Assembly: GCA_910587295.1 (NCBI GenBank)
Contig: CAJULP010000019.1
Coordinates: 1 to 59,740, forward strand
DNA length: 59,740 nt
Source of the DNA: an uncultured Lachnospiraceae bacterium
Lineage (GTDB): Bacteria > Bacillota > Clostridia > Lachnospirales > Lachnospiraceae
Reading direction: 5' to 3'
In this document: piece by piece, positions 34,722 through 44,183 of the stretch
Position numbering within the stretch: position 1 is the stretch's first letter
Layout of the letters: the number at the start of each line of letters is the position of its first letter
Translations under genes and position numbers: made by a program
The notes under the pieces: generated by a model
What the model was told of the DNA's origin: nothing
Seen by the model: only the letters and a program-made list of their open reading frames with translations
The model's database searches: none

Positions 34722-35518
34722 TAATAGCGAACCTCCATCAAAGTGAGCCCCTTTGCAGGCACCAATTCCCCTGCATTTTCCCTGTTCCCCGAAGATATGA
34801 TACTTGTCATATCGGCAGGTTCTCTTTTGTGCATCCCCACTTCTAGCAGTGTTCCCGTCATAATCCTTACCATATGGTACAAAAATCCGTTCCCACTATA
34901 CGTAAAGCAAATTTCATCCTGCACGTCCTTCATACGCATGGATGCGCTGCAGGTCTTTTCTATCCGGATTTCTTCCAGATTCCTTACGGTTGATTTTTTA
35001 CTCCGTTTATTTGAGGTAAATGCTTTAAAATCATGAGTTCCCAGCAGATAACCGGCAGCTTCCCGCATAGCGTCCAAGTCTAACCCGCCGCCTTGCGCCC
35101 TCTCCCCCCCGTCTTTTTCTGAGACCACGTAAGAGTACCGTCTGTCAAACACATGAGGCAGCCCCGAAAAGACCACACGGTAGCAGTAGGTCTTCCCTTT
35201 GGCGTTTAACCTGCTGTGAAACCGCTCCGATGCCCTGCTTAAGGATATCACGGCGATATCCTCCGGAAGATACCGGTTCATATAAGCCAAGATCTCCTCC
35301 GGCGCCATATCCGTGTCCGCATGAAAATTCGCCACCTGCCCCAATGCATGGACCCCTGCGTCTGTCCTGCCGGATCCCTGCACTTCAATTTTCTGCCCGG
35401 TCATTTTGGATAAAAGAGTTTCCAGCTTTCCCTGAATGGTATTTTCCGTGTTTTCCTGTTTCTGCCACCCCTGGTATCTGGTTCCTTCATATTGGATCAC
35501 CATTTTAAAATTGCCCAC
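34721..35518 (-). CDS. truA: tRNA pseudouridine(38-40) synthase TruA
   Basis: TruA (265 residues) makes pseudouridines at positions 38-40 of the tRNA anticodon arm. The catalytic Asp is in GSGRTDAGVHALGQVANF. The N-terminal IQYEGTRYQGWQKQ and the C-terminal NGFLYHMVRIMTGTLLEVG are family signatures. It sits immediately downstream of the dehydrogenase gene and overlaps the vanZ-like gene by one base, suggesting a housekeeping operon. Full length and ordinary. Confidence 0.95.
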   Translation of the reverse strand: MGNFKMVIQYEGTRYQGWQKQENTENTIQGKLETLLSKMTGQKIEVQGSGRTDAGVHALGQVANFHADTDMAPEEILAYMNRYLPEDIAVISLSRASERFHSRLNAKGKTYCYRVVFSGLPHVFDRRYSYVVSEKDGGERAQGGGLDLDAMREAAGYLLGTHDFKAFTSNKRSKKSTVRNLEEIRIEKTCSASMRMKDVQDEICFTYSGNGFLYHMVRIMTGTLLEVGMHKREPADMTSIISSGNRENAGELVPAKGLTLMEVRY

Positions 35519-36505
35519 TTACGCTACCTCCCAGGGATTTTCCCTTCCTTCCGTAAAGCACTTGCAGCCTAAAAGAGAATCCCTGACCACAGTCCTTACA
35601 CATTCATCCGTATAAAAAGCCATATGATGGCTCACTGTCACATTGGGGAAGCCGCGCAAAACGGCAAGTTCCCTGTTACTTAGTATATCTGATTTGTGGT
35701 CATAATAATACAAACCAAACTCATTTTCTACCACATCCAGGCCCGCACCGCCAATTTTTCCGGATTCAATGCCGCAGATAAGCGCTTCCGAATCGATCAG
35801 GGCGCCTCTGGCTGTGTTAACGATCATCACCCCATCCTTCATTTTGGAAATTGCTTCCCGGCCGATCATATGGTAATTCTCATCGGTAAGAGGCGTATGG
35901 AGGGTTATCACATCCGCATTTTTCCACATTTCATCAAGCGTTACATAGGGAACTCCGCTTTCCGCCACTTCTATACTTTCATACAGATCATAAGCCATCA
36001 GCTTGCAGCCAAAGCCGGATAAATTCTTAAGCACCGTCCGGCCAATCCTTCCCGTTCCGATCACGCCAACGGTCAGATCCTTAAGCTCCCGCCCCTGTAT
36101 CCCGCAAAGGGAGTAATCCTGGATATTGGTCCGCTCCATGATCCGTTTCATTTTCCGTATAGTCATCAGGATCAGCATCACCGCATAATCCGCCACGCCG
36201 CATGGGCCATAAGGCGCATTGGCAACGGTCATGCCAAGCTCTTTTGCCGCCTTCACGTCAATATGGTCATACCCGATGGTCCTTGTCGTGATATACTTAA
36301 CGCCGTAGTCCGCAAAAACCTGCAAAAGATCTGCCGGCATCCTGGATGTGAGGATATCGATACATTCCCCACCCTTTGCAAGAGCCGCGTTCTCCTTATT
36401 GGGCGCATCCGGACATAACACCAGTTCAATCTTAAGCTCTCTGCCGTATTCCTCGAACAGTTCTTTTTCATCAAACTCCCGGCAATTATAAACCGTCACT
36501 TTCAT
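35519..36505 (-). CDS. D-2-hydroxyacid dehydrogenase, probably D-lactate dehydrogenase
   Basis: A 328-residue NAD-dependent D-isomer-specific 2-hydroxyacid dehydrogenase. The Rossmann loop is VGVIGTGRIGRTVLKNL. The catalytic Arg is in NTARGALIDS, with Glu in VVENEFGLY and His in SHHMAFYTDE. The N-terminal VYNCREFDEKELFEEYG and the LYYYDHKSD stretch are typical of D-lactate dehydrogenases, but substrate cannot be fixed from sequence. The start at 36505 is preferred over 36514 because AAGGGA then sits about nine bases away. It overlaps the upstream permease gene by 20 bases. Confidence 0.87.
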   Translation of the reverse strand: MKVTVYNCREFDEKELFEEYGRELKIELVLCPDAPNKENAALAKGGECIDILTSRMPADLLQVFADYGVKYITTRTIGYDHIDVKAAKELGMTVANAPYGPCGVADYAVMLILMTIRKMKRIMERTNIQDYSLCGIQGRELKDLTVGVIGTGRIGRTVLKNLSGFGCKLMAYDLYESIEVAESGVPYVTLDEMWKNADVITLHTPLTDENYHMIGREAISKMKDGVMIVNTARGALIDSEALICGIESGKIGGAGLDVVENEFGLYYYDHKSDILSNRELAVLRGFPNVTVSHHMAFYTDECVRTVVRDSLLGCKCFTEGRENPWEVA

Positions 36506-37736
36506 CCGTTTCATTCCCTTCTCTGCTGTCGGCTCTCTTTTCCATTTCCTGAAGCCTCTTTTTTTCCTGCTCTTTATAAATATGTACCGATTCCATATCT
36601 TCCTTTGTCAAATGCCGGAAGTTGCTGATGCTGGCATACAAAATCTTCAAACTGTTTAAAAAGGTGTCAAACACGCCTTCCTCGTACATATTAAGGACGA
36701 TAATGCCGATAGGCACTGCTATGATCATCCCCACGACTCCGGCTGATTTATACCCCGCAAACAGCAAGAAGAGCGTTGGAATGGGGGCCAGTCCCACAGA
36801 ATCCCCCACGATCTTTGGCTGTATCAACTGCCTTGCAAGCTGGCCGACTCCCCAGATGACTAAAAGCCCGATCACCATCGTATACTCCCCGTTAAAAAAT
36901 TTCACCGCAGCCCAGGGCAGCAGTACCGTTCCCGTTCCAAAAAAAGGCAGAAAATCCAAAAAAGCAACCACGATCGCTATCAGAAACGCATAGCGTACCT
37001 TCAAAACGCTAAATCCCACCGCAAGGAGCACATACATCCACAGCTCGATCTTAAGCTGGGCTTTAAAGTAGCCGCCTACTGCCCTGCGCAGACCATTCTT
37101 GATCAGCCGGAACCGGTCAAGGATAGAACGGGGCAGCACTTTAGATAAGAGACGGGGAACATACTCCCGGTCTGCCACAAACAGGTAAGCCGACAAAAGG
37201 CACATGATGATCCCAATGATGATAGAGGGAATATTCATGGCAAACCGGCTTAAAGCTTCTAAGGTAGGGCTTCCAAAATGCCCCACAAGCTCCCCAAGGT
37301 ACACGCCGATATTATCCGTGAACCCGGCAACCGCCGCCCGGATATCCTTAGGCAGAAAGCGCATGGCCCCTTCTAACCCTCTTCCCATCCGGGCAAAATC
37401 CTGCTGCATCCCTTCCCACATCTGGGGAAGCTCCGCCACCAGATTCACCGCCTGCTCCATAAGCCTTGCACCGATCACGTATCCCCCTAAGATCACCAGC
37501 GTGATCACGGAAATGATCACAAACGCTGACCCGGCTTTTCTCTTGATCTTCAATGTCTTTTCAAAAAAGTGCACCGGCGGACCTGCGATCAGCGCAATGA
37601 TCCACCCCAGTACAAAAGGCATAAAATAAATGACGATCTTAGGTACCACAAAAACAAGCAGCAAAATCAGCACCAGAATGATTGCCAGATTGACAAGCAC
37701 CTTTAAGTAAGTCCGCAGCTTTCCCCTGTCATTCAT
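36486..37736 (-). CDS. AI-2E-family (UPF0118) transporter/permease
   Basis: A 416-residue membrane protein of about eight helices. PFVLGWIIALIAGPPVHFFE, FLDFLPFFGTGTVLLPWAAV and GVGQLARQLIQPKIVGDSVG are the AI-2E/UPF0118 signatures. Family members have been linked to autoinducer-2 export, sodium-proton exchange and sporulation (YtvI), so the substrate is unknown. The C-terminal ~60 residues are charged and cytoplasmic. It overlaps engB upstream by eight bases and the dehydrogenase gene downstream by 20. Confidence 0.85.
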   Translation of the reverse strand: MNDRGKLRTYLKVLVNLAIILVLILLLVFVVPKIVIYFMPFVLGWIIALIAGPPVHFFEKTLKIKRKAGSAFVIISVITLVILGGYVIGARLMEQAVNLVAELPQMWEGMQQDFARMGRGLEGAMRFLPKDIRAAVAGFTDNIGVYLGELVGHFGSPTLEALSRFAMNIPSIIIGIIMCLLSAYLFVADREYVPRLLSKVLPRSILDRFRLIKNGLRRAVGGYFKAQLKIELWMYVLLAVGFSVLKVRYAFLIAIVVAFLDFLPFFGTGTVLLPWAAVKFFNGEYTMVIGLLVIWGVGQLARQLIQPKIVGDSVGLAPIPTLFLLFAGYKSAGVVGMIIAVPIGIIVLNMYEEGVFDTFLNSLKILYASISNFRHLTKEDMESVHIYKEQEKKRLQEMEKRADSREGNETDESDGL

Positions 37737-38334
37737 CCTCCCCTGCCTCCTCTTCCAAGTAAGAATCGATCAGATCATATATCTCCTCACGCCCCTGCTT
37801 GGTTATTGCGGAATAGGGAATCACGATCGTGCCGCTAACGGTCTTTAATCCGCTGCGAAGCATTTTCAAATGCTTTTGCACCTGACTTTTGTTGATCTTA
37901 TCCAGCTTCGTGGCAATAATAACAGGTTCAAACCCCTGGTGCAGAATCCACTCATACATCTGCTTGTCATTGGCAGAAGGCTCATGGCGGATATCAATGA
38001 GCAGAAATACCGCGCGCAGCTTTTTTGACTGATGCAGATATCTCTCAACCATCTTTCCCCATTTTTCTTTTTCCGTTATATTAGCTCTCGTATAGCCATA
38101 GCCCGGAAGGTCCACAAAATACATCCGGTCATTTACAAGATAAAAGTTAATAGTCTGGGTCTTTCCCGGCTGGGCACTGGTTCTTGCCAACGCCTTCCGG
38201 TTCATCAGTCCGTTGATCAAAGATGACTTTCCCACATTGCTTTTCCCTGCAAAGGCAAATTCCATATGTTCATTTTCCGGCAGCTTACTTGTCACGCCGC
38301 AGACTGTCTCCAAGCTTACGTTCTTAATTACCAT
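37729..38334 (-). CDS. engB: Ribosome biogenesis GTP-binding protein EngB/YsxC
   Basis: A 201-residue single-domain GTPase needed for large-subunit assembly. G1 is AGKSNVGKSSLINGLM, G3 is VDLPGYGYTRAN, G4 is IATKLDKI and G5 is IPYSAITKQG. It lies 27 bases downstream of lon, a common lon-engB order in Firmicutes. Full length and intact. Confidence 0.95.
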   Translation of the reverse strand: MVIKNVSLETVCGVTSKLPENEHMEFAFAGKSNVGKSSLINGLMNRKALARTSAQPGKTQTINFYLVNDRMYFVDLPGYGYTRANITEKEKWGKMVERYLHQSKKLRAVFLLIDIRHEPSANDKQMYEWILHQGFEPVIIATKLDKINKSQVQKHLKMLRSGLKTVSGTIVIPYSAITKQGREEIYDLIDSYLEEEAGEDE

Positions 38335-38361
38335 ATTTATACCTATGCCTTTCCCTGCATA

Positions 38362-40722
38362 TCAAGCCTTTACGATAAGCGCATGTTTCAGCACTTCCTT
38401 CATATCCTTCACATAAGTGATCAAAAGCCCTTCCCTGATCTCCCGGTCAATTTCTTCCACGTCCTTCCGGTTTTCAAAGGGCACCAGCACTTCCGCAAGG
38501 CCTGCCATCTTAGCCGCAAGAAGTTTTTCCTTTAACCCGCCGATGGCAAGCACCCTTCCCCGCAAAGTGACTTCCCCGGTCATGGCAAGGTCGCTGCGCA
38601 CTTCCGTTTCCGTGATTGCCGAAAAAAGCGCCGTTGCCATAGTGATCCCTGCCGATGGACCATCCTTCGGCACAGCCCCCTGAGGAATATGGATATGGAA
38701 ATCATTTTCTTTGAATATTTCCGGCAAAATCCCGGATGTTTTTCCAATGGACCTGACGTAACTCATCCCGATCATGGCGGATTCCTTCATCACATCCCCC
38801 ATCTGGCCCGTCAGCTCGATCTTTCCCTTGCCGGGCATCCGGTTCACCTCAATCTGCAGGGTGTCGCCTCCCACACTGGTCCAGGCAAGCCCGCGGACAA
38901 TTCCCACCTGGGGTTTTCTATTTGCCTTGTCCAGGCGGTACTTCTTTTTGCCAAGATAATGCTCCAGATTAGAAGTGGTCACACTCATCTTTCTCTCCGG
39001 TTCCCCGTTTTCCTTCTTTTCCAGTATTTCAATAGCCGCTTTCCGCAAAATGTCGCCGATCTTACGCTCCAGATCCCGGACGCCTGCCTCTTTAGTGTAA
39101 AAAGTAATGATGTTTTTCAGGGCACCGTCCTGGATGGAAAGTATTTTTTTCGTAATACCGTTTTTCTCCATCTGCTTATGCAGCAAATGTTCCTTAGCGA
39201 TATGGAATTTTTCATTTTCCGTGTAGCTGCTGACCTCAATGACCTCCATCCGATCCAATAACGGCCGTGGGATCGTCTGGGTAGTATTGGCCGTTGCAAT
39301 AAATAAAACTTCCGACAGATCTAACGGCAGCTCCACATAGTGGTCACGGAAACGCACATTTTGTTCCCCGTCCAAAACCTCTAACAGCGCCGAAAACGTA
39401 TCCCCTTTGTAATCATTGCTCACCTTATCGATCTCATCTAAAAGCATCAGCGGATTTTTCACGCCGGCCTGCCGCAGCCCTGTGGCAATCCTGCCCGGCA
39501 TGGCGCCCACATAGGTTTTCCTGTGTCCCCTGATTTCGGCTTCATCCCGGACACCGCCCAGGCAGATCCTGACATATTTTTTATCAAGCGCTCTGGCCAC
39601 ACTTTTGGCTATTGAGGTTTTTCCGGTTCCCGGAGGCCCAACCAGACAGATGATCGGGCTTTCCCCCTTTTCTGTCAGACAGCGCACAGCCAAAAACTCT
39701 AAAATACGTTCTTTTACTTTAGATAATCCATAGTGATCCTGCTCCAAAATCTCCCTTGCATGCTGAATACTGCGGTTATCCTCAGACGCTTTATCCCAGG
39801 GAAGGTCAAGCAGTGTCTCGATGTATCCCCGCTCCACAGCCCCCTCCGAACTGTTCCCCGCAAGGCGCTTAAAACGGGAAATCTCCTTTTTGATCTTCTC
39901 CTTCACCTCATCCGATGCCTTAAGAGCGGCAAGGCTTTCCTCAAACTGGTCCGCATCCGAAAAGGAGCCCTCATCCCCAAGTTCTTCCTTGATATAGCGC
40001 AGCTGTTCCCTTAACAGATATTCCTTTTGGTTGTTTTCCACCCGCCCCTTGATCTTCTGTCCGATTTCTTCCCTTGCACGGGCAATTTCTATCTCCCTTT
40101 GCAAAATACCTGCCAAAGTCTCGTAGCGCTGGTCTAACTCCAGTATTTCCAATACAAGCTGCTTATGTTCAAAGCCAACAGGGAGGTTCATGGTGATCTG
40201 ATCGATCAGCTTTTCCAGATCGTCCACCCGGGCATACCGCTGTGATGCGTTTTTATCCAGTTTGGGATAATGGGCTGCAAAGGTGCGGAACAATTCCTTT
40301 AACTGCCGCAGCATTGCTTCCCTACGAATCTCCTCATCCTCATCCGCTTCTTCCGAAACGATTTCCTCAACGACTGCCTCCGGGAAATGACCGCTTTCTT
40401 CACTGATTCTGTGAAGGATCCCCCGGCACAGCCCTTCTACCAGCACCCGCACCAAACGGTTTGGCAGTTTCGTGATCTGCTTCACCTGGGCAATCGTTCC
40501 AACGTGGTATAATTGTTCAAACGATGGTTCCTCTGCATTCAGATCTTTCTGGGAAACCAAAAAGACCTTCCCCTGCTTTAGCATGGAAGCCTCTAATGCC
40601 TGAATTGTTCTTTCTTTGTTCAAATCTACATGGATCACCGATTCCGGCATCACCGTCATCCCCCGCAGGGTTATCATTGGCAGTTTCAAAAACTGCTCTG
40701 TCTTTATCACTTCTTCACTCAT
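38362..40722 (-). CDS. lon: ATP-dependent protease Lon
   Basis: A 786-residue cytosolic protease. An N-terminal substrate-binding domain (LPMITLRGMTVMPESVIHVD) is followed by the AAA+ module (Walker A VGPPGTGKTSIAKSVARAL; Walker B PLMLLDEIDKVS). The C-terminal protease domain carries the catalytic Ser in PKDGPSAGITMATALFSA and the Lys in the following LTGEVTLRGRVLAIGGLKEK-type stretch. It degrades damaged and regulatory proteins. It lies between clpX and engB, next to the other Clp genes, and a weak hairpin separates it from clpX. Confidence 0.96.
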   Translation of the reverse strand: MSEEVIKTEQFLKLPMITLRGMTVMPESVIHVDLNKERTIQALEASMLKQGKVFLVSQKDLNAEEPSFEQLYHVGTIAQVKQITKLPNRLVRVLVEGLCRGILHRISEESGHFPEAVVEEIVSEEADEDEEIRREAMLRQLKELFRTFAAHYPKLDKNASQRYARVDDLEKLIDQITMNLPVGFEHKQLVLEILELDQRYETLAGILQREIEIARAREEIGQKIKGRVENNQKEYLLREQLRYIKEELGDEGSFSDADQFEESLAALKASDEVKEKIKKEISRFKRLAGNSSEGAVERGYIETLLDLPWDKASEDNRSIQHAREILEQDHYGLSKVKERILEFLAVRCLTEKGESPIICLVGPPGTGKTSIAKSVARALDKKYVRICLGGVRDEAEIRGHRKTYVGAMPGRIATGLRQAGVKNPLMLLDEIDKVSNDYKGDTFSALLEVLDGEQNVRFRDHYVELPLDLSEVLFIATANTTQTIPRPLLDRMEVIEVSSYTENEKFHIAKEHLLHKQMEKNGITKKILSIQDGALKNIITFYTKEAGVRDLERKIGDILRKAAIEILEKKENGEPERKMSVTTSNLEHYLGKKKYRLDKANRKPQVGIVRGLAWTSVGGDTLQIEVNRMPGKGKIELTGQMGDVMKESAMIGMSYVRSIGKTSGILPEIFKENDFHIHIPQGAVPKDGPSAGITMATALFSAITETEVRSDLAMTGEVTLRGRVLAIGGLKEKLLAAKMAGLAEVLVPFENRKDVEEIDREIREGLLITYVKDMKEVLKHALIVKA

Positions 40723-40743
40723 ATACTTTCCTGCCCGTACACA

Positions 40744-40767
40744 AAATGCCGCTCTAAGGCGGCATTT
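40744..40767 (-). terminator. Weak hairpin between clpX and lon
   Basis: AAATGCCGC at 40744-40752 pairs with GCGGCATTT at 40759-40767 around a 6-base loop. On the minus strand it comes directly after the clpX stop and is followed by TTTGTG. It could partly terminate clpX transcription or attenuate read-through into lon. Confidence 0.5.
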
Positions 40768-40768
40768 G

Positions 40769-42037
40769 TTATCTTGCTCTTTTCAATACTTCCCGATGTA
40801 TCAGTAAAGGCTCGCTTTCGCCTTCCACCACCCCCTTGGTAATGATACATTCTTCAATCGTATCATCTGAGGGGATGCGGAACATCACATCCATCAGTAC
40901 CTTTTCAATGATGGACCGAAGCCCTCTTGCCCCGGTTTTTCTATCAAACGCCTGCTTTGCGATGGCCTTTACCGCATCCTTTTCAAAAGTCAGCCTAACG
41001 TCGTCAAAACCAAACAATTTCTGATATTGCTTCACCAGTGCGCTCTTAGGCTCTGTCAAAATCCGCATCAACGCTTCTTCATCAAGACCCTGCAGCGATA
41101 CATTGATGGGCACACGGCCTACAAACTCCGGAATCAGCCCAAACTTCACCAGATCCTGAGGGGTCACTTCCTTTAACACCTCACTGATCTCCCGGTTATT
41201 CTGACTGGTGATATCGGCATTAAATCCTATGGAATTACGGTTTAACCTGTTTTCCACTATCTTCTCCAGACCGTCAAAAGCCCCGCCGCAGATAAACAAA
41301 ATGTTGGAAGTGTCAATCTGGATCAATTCCTGATGGGGATGCTTCCTGCCACCCTGTGGCGGTACACTGGCTTCCGTTCCCTCAATGATCTTTAAAAGTG
41401 CCTGTTGGACACCCTCACCTGACACATCCCTGGTAATGGAGACATTTTCACTCTTTTTGGTAATCTTATCTATCTCATCAATATAGATGATTCCGAACTG
41501 GGCACGCTCCACCTCATAATCTGCCGCCTGTATCAGCTTCAGCAGAATATTCTCCACGTCCTCGCCTACATAACCGGCTTCCGTCAGCGTAGTCGCATCC
41601 GCAATGGCAAAGGGAACATTGATGATCTTTGCCAAAGTCTGCGCCAGATAGGTTTTTCCCGAACCGGTAGGTCCGATCATGATGATATTGCTCTTTTGAA
41701 GTTCCACATCATCCATATCCCTGGGAGCAGTCACCCGCTTATAATGATTATATACGGCAACCGATAAAACCTTCTTTGCGTCTTCCTGGCCGATCACATA
41801 ATCATCCAGGAAATCCTTGATCTCCACCGGCTTTAAGAGATTGATCTGAAAATCTTCTTCCTCAAGCTCTTCCTCGTATTCCTCCTCCACAATGTCCGCG
41901 CAGATCTCCACGCATTCATCACAGATGTATACCCCTGCGGGACCTGCAATTAACTTTCGAACCTGATCCTGTGTCTTGTTACAAAAAGAACACCGGATAT
42001 TGTCTGAACTTCTGCCTGCCATCTTATTCCCATGCAC
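40769..42037 (-). CDS. clpX: ATP-dependent Clp protease ATP-binding subunit ClpX
   Basis: A 422-residue AAA+ unfoldase that feeds ClpP. The N-terminal zinc-binding domain has CSFCNKTQ and CDECVEIC. Walker A is IGPTGSGKTYLAQTL, Walker B IIYIDEIDKITKK, and sensor/arginine-finger region GARGLRSIIEKVLMD. The pore loop (GYVGEDVENI) and an IGF-like loop for ClpP docking are in the expected places. It lies 11 bases after clpP. ATG 42022 (MAGRSSDNIRC) is an alternative start. Full length. Confidence 0.96.
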   Translation of the reverse strand: MHGNKMAGRSSDNIRCSFCNKTQDQVRKLIAGPAGVYICDECVEICADIVEEEYEEELEEEDFQINLLKPVEIKDFLDDYVIGQEDAKKVLSVAVYNHYKRVTAPRDMDDVELQKSNIIMIGPTGSGKTYLAQTLAKIINVPFAIADATTLTEAGYVGEDVENILLKLIQAADYEVERAQFGIIYIDEIDKITKKSENVSITRDVSGEGVQQALLKIIEGTEASVPPQGGRKHPHQELIQIDTSNILFICGGAFDGLEKIVENRLNRNSIGFNADITSQNNREISEVLKEVTPQDLVKFGLIPEFVGRVPINVSLQGLDEEALMRILTEPKSALVKQYQKLFGFDDVRLTFEKDAVKAIAKQAFDRKTGARGLRSIIEKVLMDVMFRIPSDDTIEECIITKGVVEGESEPLLIHREVLKRAR

Positions 42038-42048
42038 CTTTCTTCCTG

Positions 42049-42645
42049 TTAGTTCTTATTTTCCGGACGGCTGTAAAATACCCCGTCGATCAAGCCGTAT
42101 TCCTTTGCTTCCTCAGCAGTCATCCAGTTATCCCTTTCCGTGTCTGCAGCGATCACGTCATAATCCTTGCCTGTATTCTCAGCCAGGATCCGGTTCAGTC
42201 TCTGCTTTGTCTGCAAAATATGCTTTGCGGCGATTTCAATTTCCGTGGCCTGCCCCTGTGCGCCGCCAAGGGGCTGGTGGATCATGATCTCCGCATTAGG
42301 AAGAGCCATTCTTTTTCCCTTTGCTCCGCCTGCCAGTAAAAATGCACCCATACTTGCTGCCATTCCCATACAGTTGGTAGCAACATCACACTTAATATAC
42401 TGCATCGTATCGTAGATTGCCATACCTGCGGTCACGCTTCCCCCAGGGCTGTTGATATAAAACTGGATATCCTTTTCCGGGTCCTCCGCCTCAAGAAACA
42501 GCATCTGCGCCACGATAAGGCTTGCCGTCACCTCGTTTACCTCTTCCCCTAAAAAGATGATCCGCTCCTTCAAAAGCCTCGAATAAATATCGTAAGAACG
42601 TTCCCCCCTGCTGGTCTGTTCAATGACATAAGGCACTAAACTCAT
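42049..42645 (-). CDS. clpP: ATP-dependent Clp protease proteolytic subunit ClpP
   Basis: A 198-residue serine peptidase that forms the Clp chamber. The catalytic Ser is in GMAASMGAFLLAGG and His in MIHQPLGGAQGQATE, with Asp in the C-terminal third. ATG 42645 has AAGGAGG eight bases upstream; GTG 42648 is possible but less well spaced. It lies between tig and clpX in the standard tig-clpP-clpX order. Confidence 0.96.
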   Translation of the reverse strand: MSLVPYVIEQTSRGERSYDIYSRLLKERIIFLGEEVNEVTASLIVAQMLFLEAEDPEKDIQFYINSPGGSVTAGMAIYDTMQYIKCDVATNCMGMAASMGAFLLAGGAKGKRMALPNAEIMIHQPLGGAQGQATEIEIAAKHILQTKQRLNRILAENTGKDYDVIAADTERDNWMTAEEAKEYGLIDGVFYSRPENKN

Positions 42646-42686
42646 CACATAATCCTCCTTAAAAGATGCACTACTATCACTTTATT

Positions 42687-43973
42687 TTATTTCTCTTTTG
42701 CTTTTTCTACCACAAACTCAGCAGCTTTGCGTACCGCAATGTCCTGCTTGATCTGCACGGCGCTCTTTTCGGGAAGCATTTCCTTTACTTTATCCACTTC
42801 CATCTGATAAGCTTCTGCCATGCTCTTTAATTCTTCCTCGTAATCCGCATCGCTTGCTTCAATGTTTTCAGCCTTTACCACTGCTTCCAAAACCAGCCTG
42901 GACTTGATCCGCCTTTCTGCCTGGGGCCTTACCTGCTCCATCATCTTATCATAAGTAGCCCCCGTGAACTGAAGGTACTGGTCCATAGAAATGCCCTGCA
43001 TCTGCATCCTCTGGGCAAACTCGTCTACCATCTGCTTCTGCTGGGTCAAAAGCATTGCCTCCGGAATCTCCATTTCAGAGTCATTGACAATTGCTTCAAT
43101 GACTGCCGCTTCCTTGGCATCCTTTGCTTCCTTTTCCTTCTTACTCGTCAGTGTAGCCCTAACGTCTTCCTTATATTCCGCAAGTGTCTCAAATTCGGAA
43201 ACTTCACTTGCAAACTCATCGTCAAGCTCCGGAAGCTCCTTTTCTTTGATCTCCCTTACCGTACATTTAAACAAAGCCGCTTTCCCTTTTAACTCTTCTG
43301 CCTGATAATCTTCCGGGAACGTCACGTTGACTTCCACTTCCTCGCCAATCTGCGCACCTACAAGCTGCTCCTCGAAGCCGGGAATAAATGCGCCTGAGCC
43401 GATGGTAAGAGGATAATTTTCACCCTTGCCGCCGTCAAACGCCGTTCCGTCCACAAAGCCTTCAAAATCGATCACCGTCATATCGCCGTCTTTCACGGCT
43501 CTGTCAGTAACCTCAATATTTCTTGCGTTATTTTCTCTTTCCTTATTGATCTCAGCATCCACTTCCTCATCTGTCACGGCCGTATCTGCCTTGTCAACCT
43601 TAACTCCTTTATATTTACCAAGCTTGACTTCCGGCTTTAAGGCAACCAGTGCGGTAAAGATAAATGGCTTGCCCTTCTCAATCTGTGTCACGTCAATCTC
43701 AGGGGAAGATACGATATCTTCTCCGCACTCATCCATCGCTTTCTCATATGCTTCCGGAATCAACTCGTTAGCCGCATCTTCATAAAAGATTGCGGGCCCA
43801 TACATTTTTTCTATTATCTGACGGGGCACTTTTCCTTTACGGAAACCGGGAATACTGATCTTGTTTTTGTTCTTTAAAAATGCATTCTGCAATGCCTTTT
43901 CCAATTCTTCTGCCGAAGTCTCGATCGTAAGCTTCGCCATGCTGTTTTCTAATTTTTCAACCTGTACACTCAT
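42687..43973 (-). CDS. tig: Trigger factor
   Basis: A 428-residue ribosome-associated chaperone and peptidyl-prolyl isomerase. The N-terminal ribosome-docking motif is GFRKGKVPRQIIEKMYGP. The FKBP-type PPIase domain includes GDMTVIDFEGFVDGTAFDGG and FIPGFEEQLVGAQIGEEVEV. A long helical C-terminal domain follows. It is first in the tig-clpP-clpX-lon run, with an extended -10 promoter at 44048-44056. Confidence 0.96.
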   Translation of the reverse strand: MSVQVEKLENSMAKLTIETSAEELEKALQNAFLKNKNKISIPGFRKGKVPRQIIEKMYGPAIFYEDAANELIPEAYEKAMDECGEDIVSSPEIDVTQIEKGKPFIFTALVALKPEVKLGKYKGVKVDKADTAVTDEEVDAEINKERENNARNIEVTDRAVKDGDMTVIDFEGFVDGTAFDGGKGENYPLTIGSGAFIPGFEEQLVGAQIGEEVEVNVTFPEDYQAEELKGKAALFKCTVREIKEKELPELDDEFASEVSEFETLAEYKEDVRATLTSKKEKEAKDAKEAAVIEAIVNDSEMEIPEAMLLTQQKQMVDEFAQRMQMQGISMDQYLQFTGATYDKMMEQVRPQAERRIKSRLVLEAVVKAENIEASDADYEEELKSMAEAYQMEVDKVKEMLPEKSAVQIKQDIAVRKAAEFVVEKAKEK

Positions 43974-44047
43974 CTAAGTACGTCCTCCTTAATATATCCC
44001 ACCGTTTACTGTAATACATAATTAGGCATATTCACAGTCATTGAACG

Positions 44048-44056
44048 ATTATAGCA
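44048..44056 (-). promoter_or_regulatory. Extended -10 promoter element upstream of tig
   Basis: On the minus strand the sequence reads TGCTATAAT: a perfect -10 hexamer with the TG extension, about 75 bases before the tig start. No strong -35 lies 17 bases upstream, which fits extended -10 promoters. Confidence 0.6.
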
Positions 44057-44134
44057 TATCCGCAAGAAAAATACTAGGGTTTTTTGACAAATGTGTGACA
44101 ACTCGGTCCTGCCGTTTCCTGCGCACATTATAAA

Positions 44135-44161
44135 AGGCGGACCATTTACTTTGGTCCGCCT
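44135..44161. terminator. Bidirectional-type hairpin terminator after the repeat-rich lipoprotein gene
   Basis: AGGCGGACCA at 44135-44144 pairs with TGGTCCGCCT at 44152-44161 around a 7-base loop. It is followed by TTTTATAA on the minus strand and GTCTTTTTG on the plus strand. It terminates the gene ending at 44184 before the tig promoter region. Confidence 0.8.
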
Positions 44162-44183
44162 GTCTTTTTGTTTACCGTATTTC

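Noticed and set aside
37204..37629. A 141-residue plus-strand frame antisense to the AI-2E permease
   Set aside because: Shadow of the membrane-protein coding sequence; hydrophobic composition comes from the complement of the real gene.
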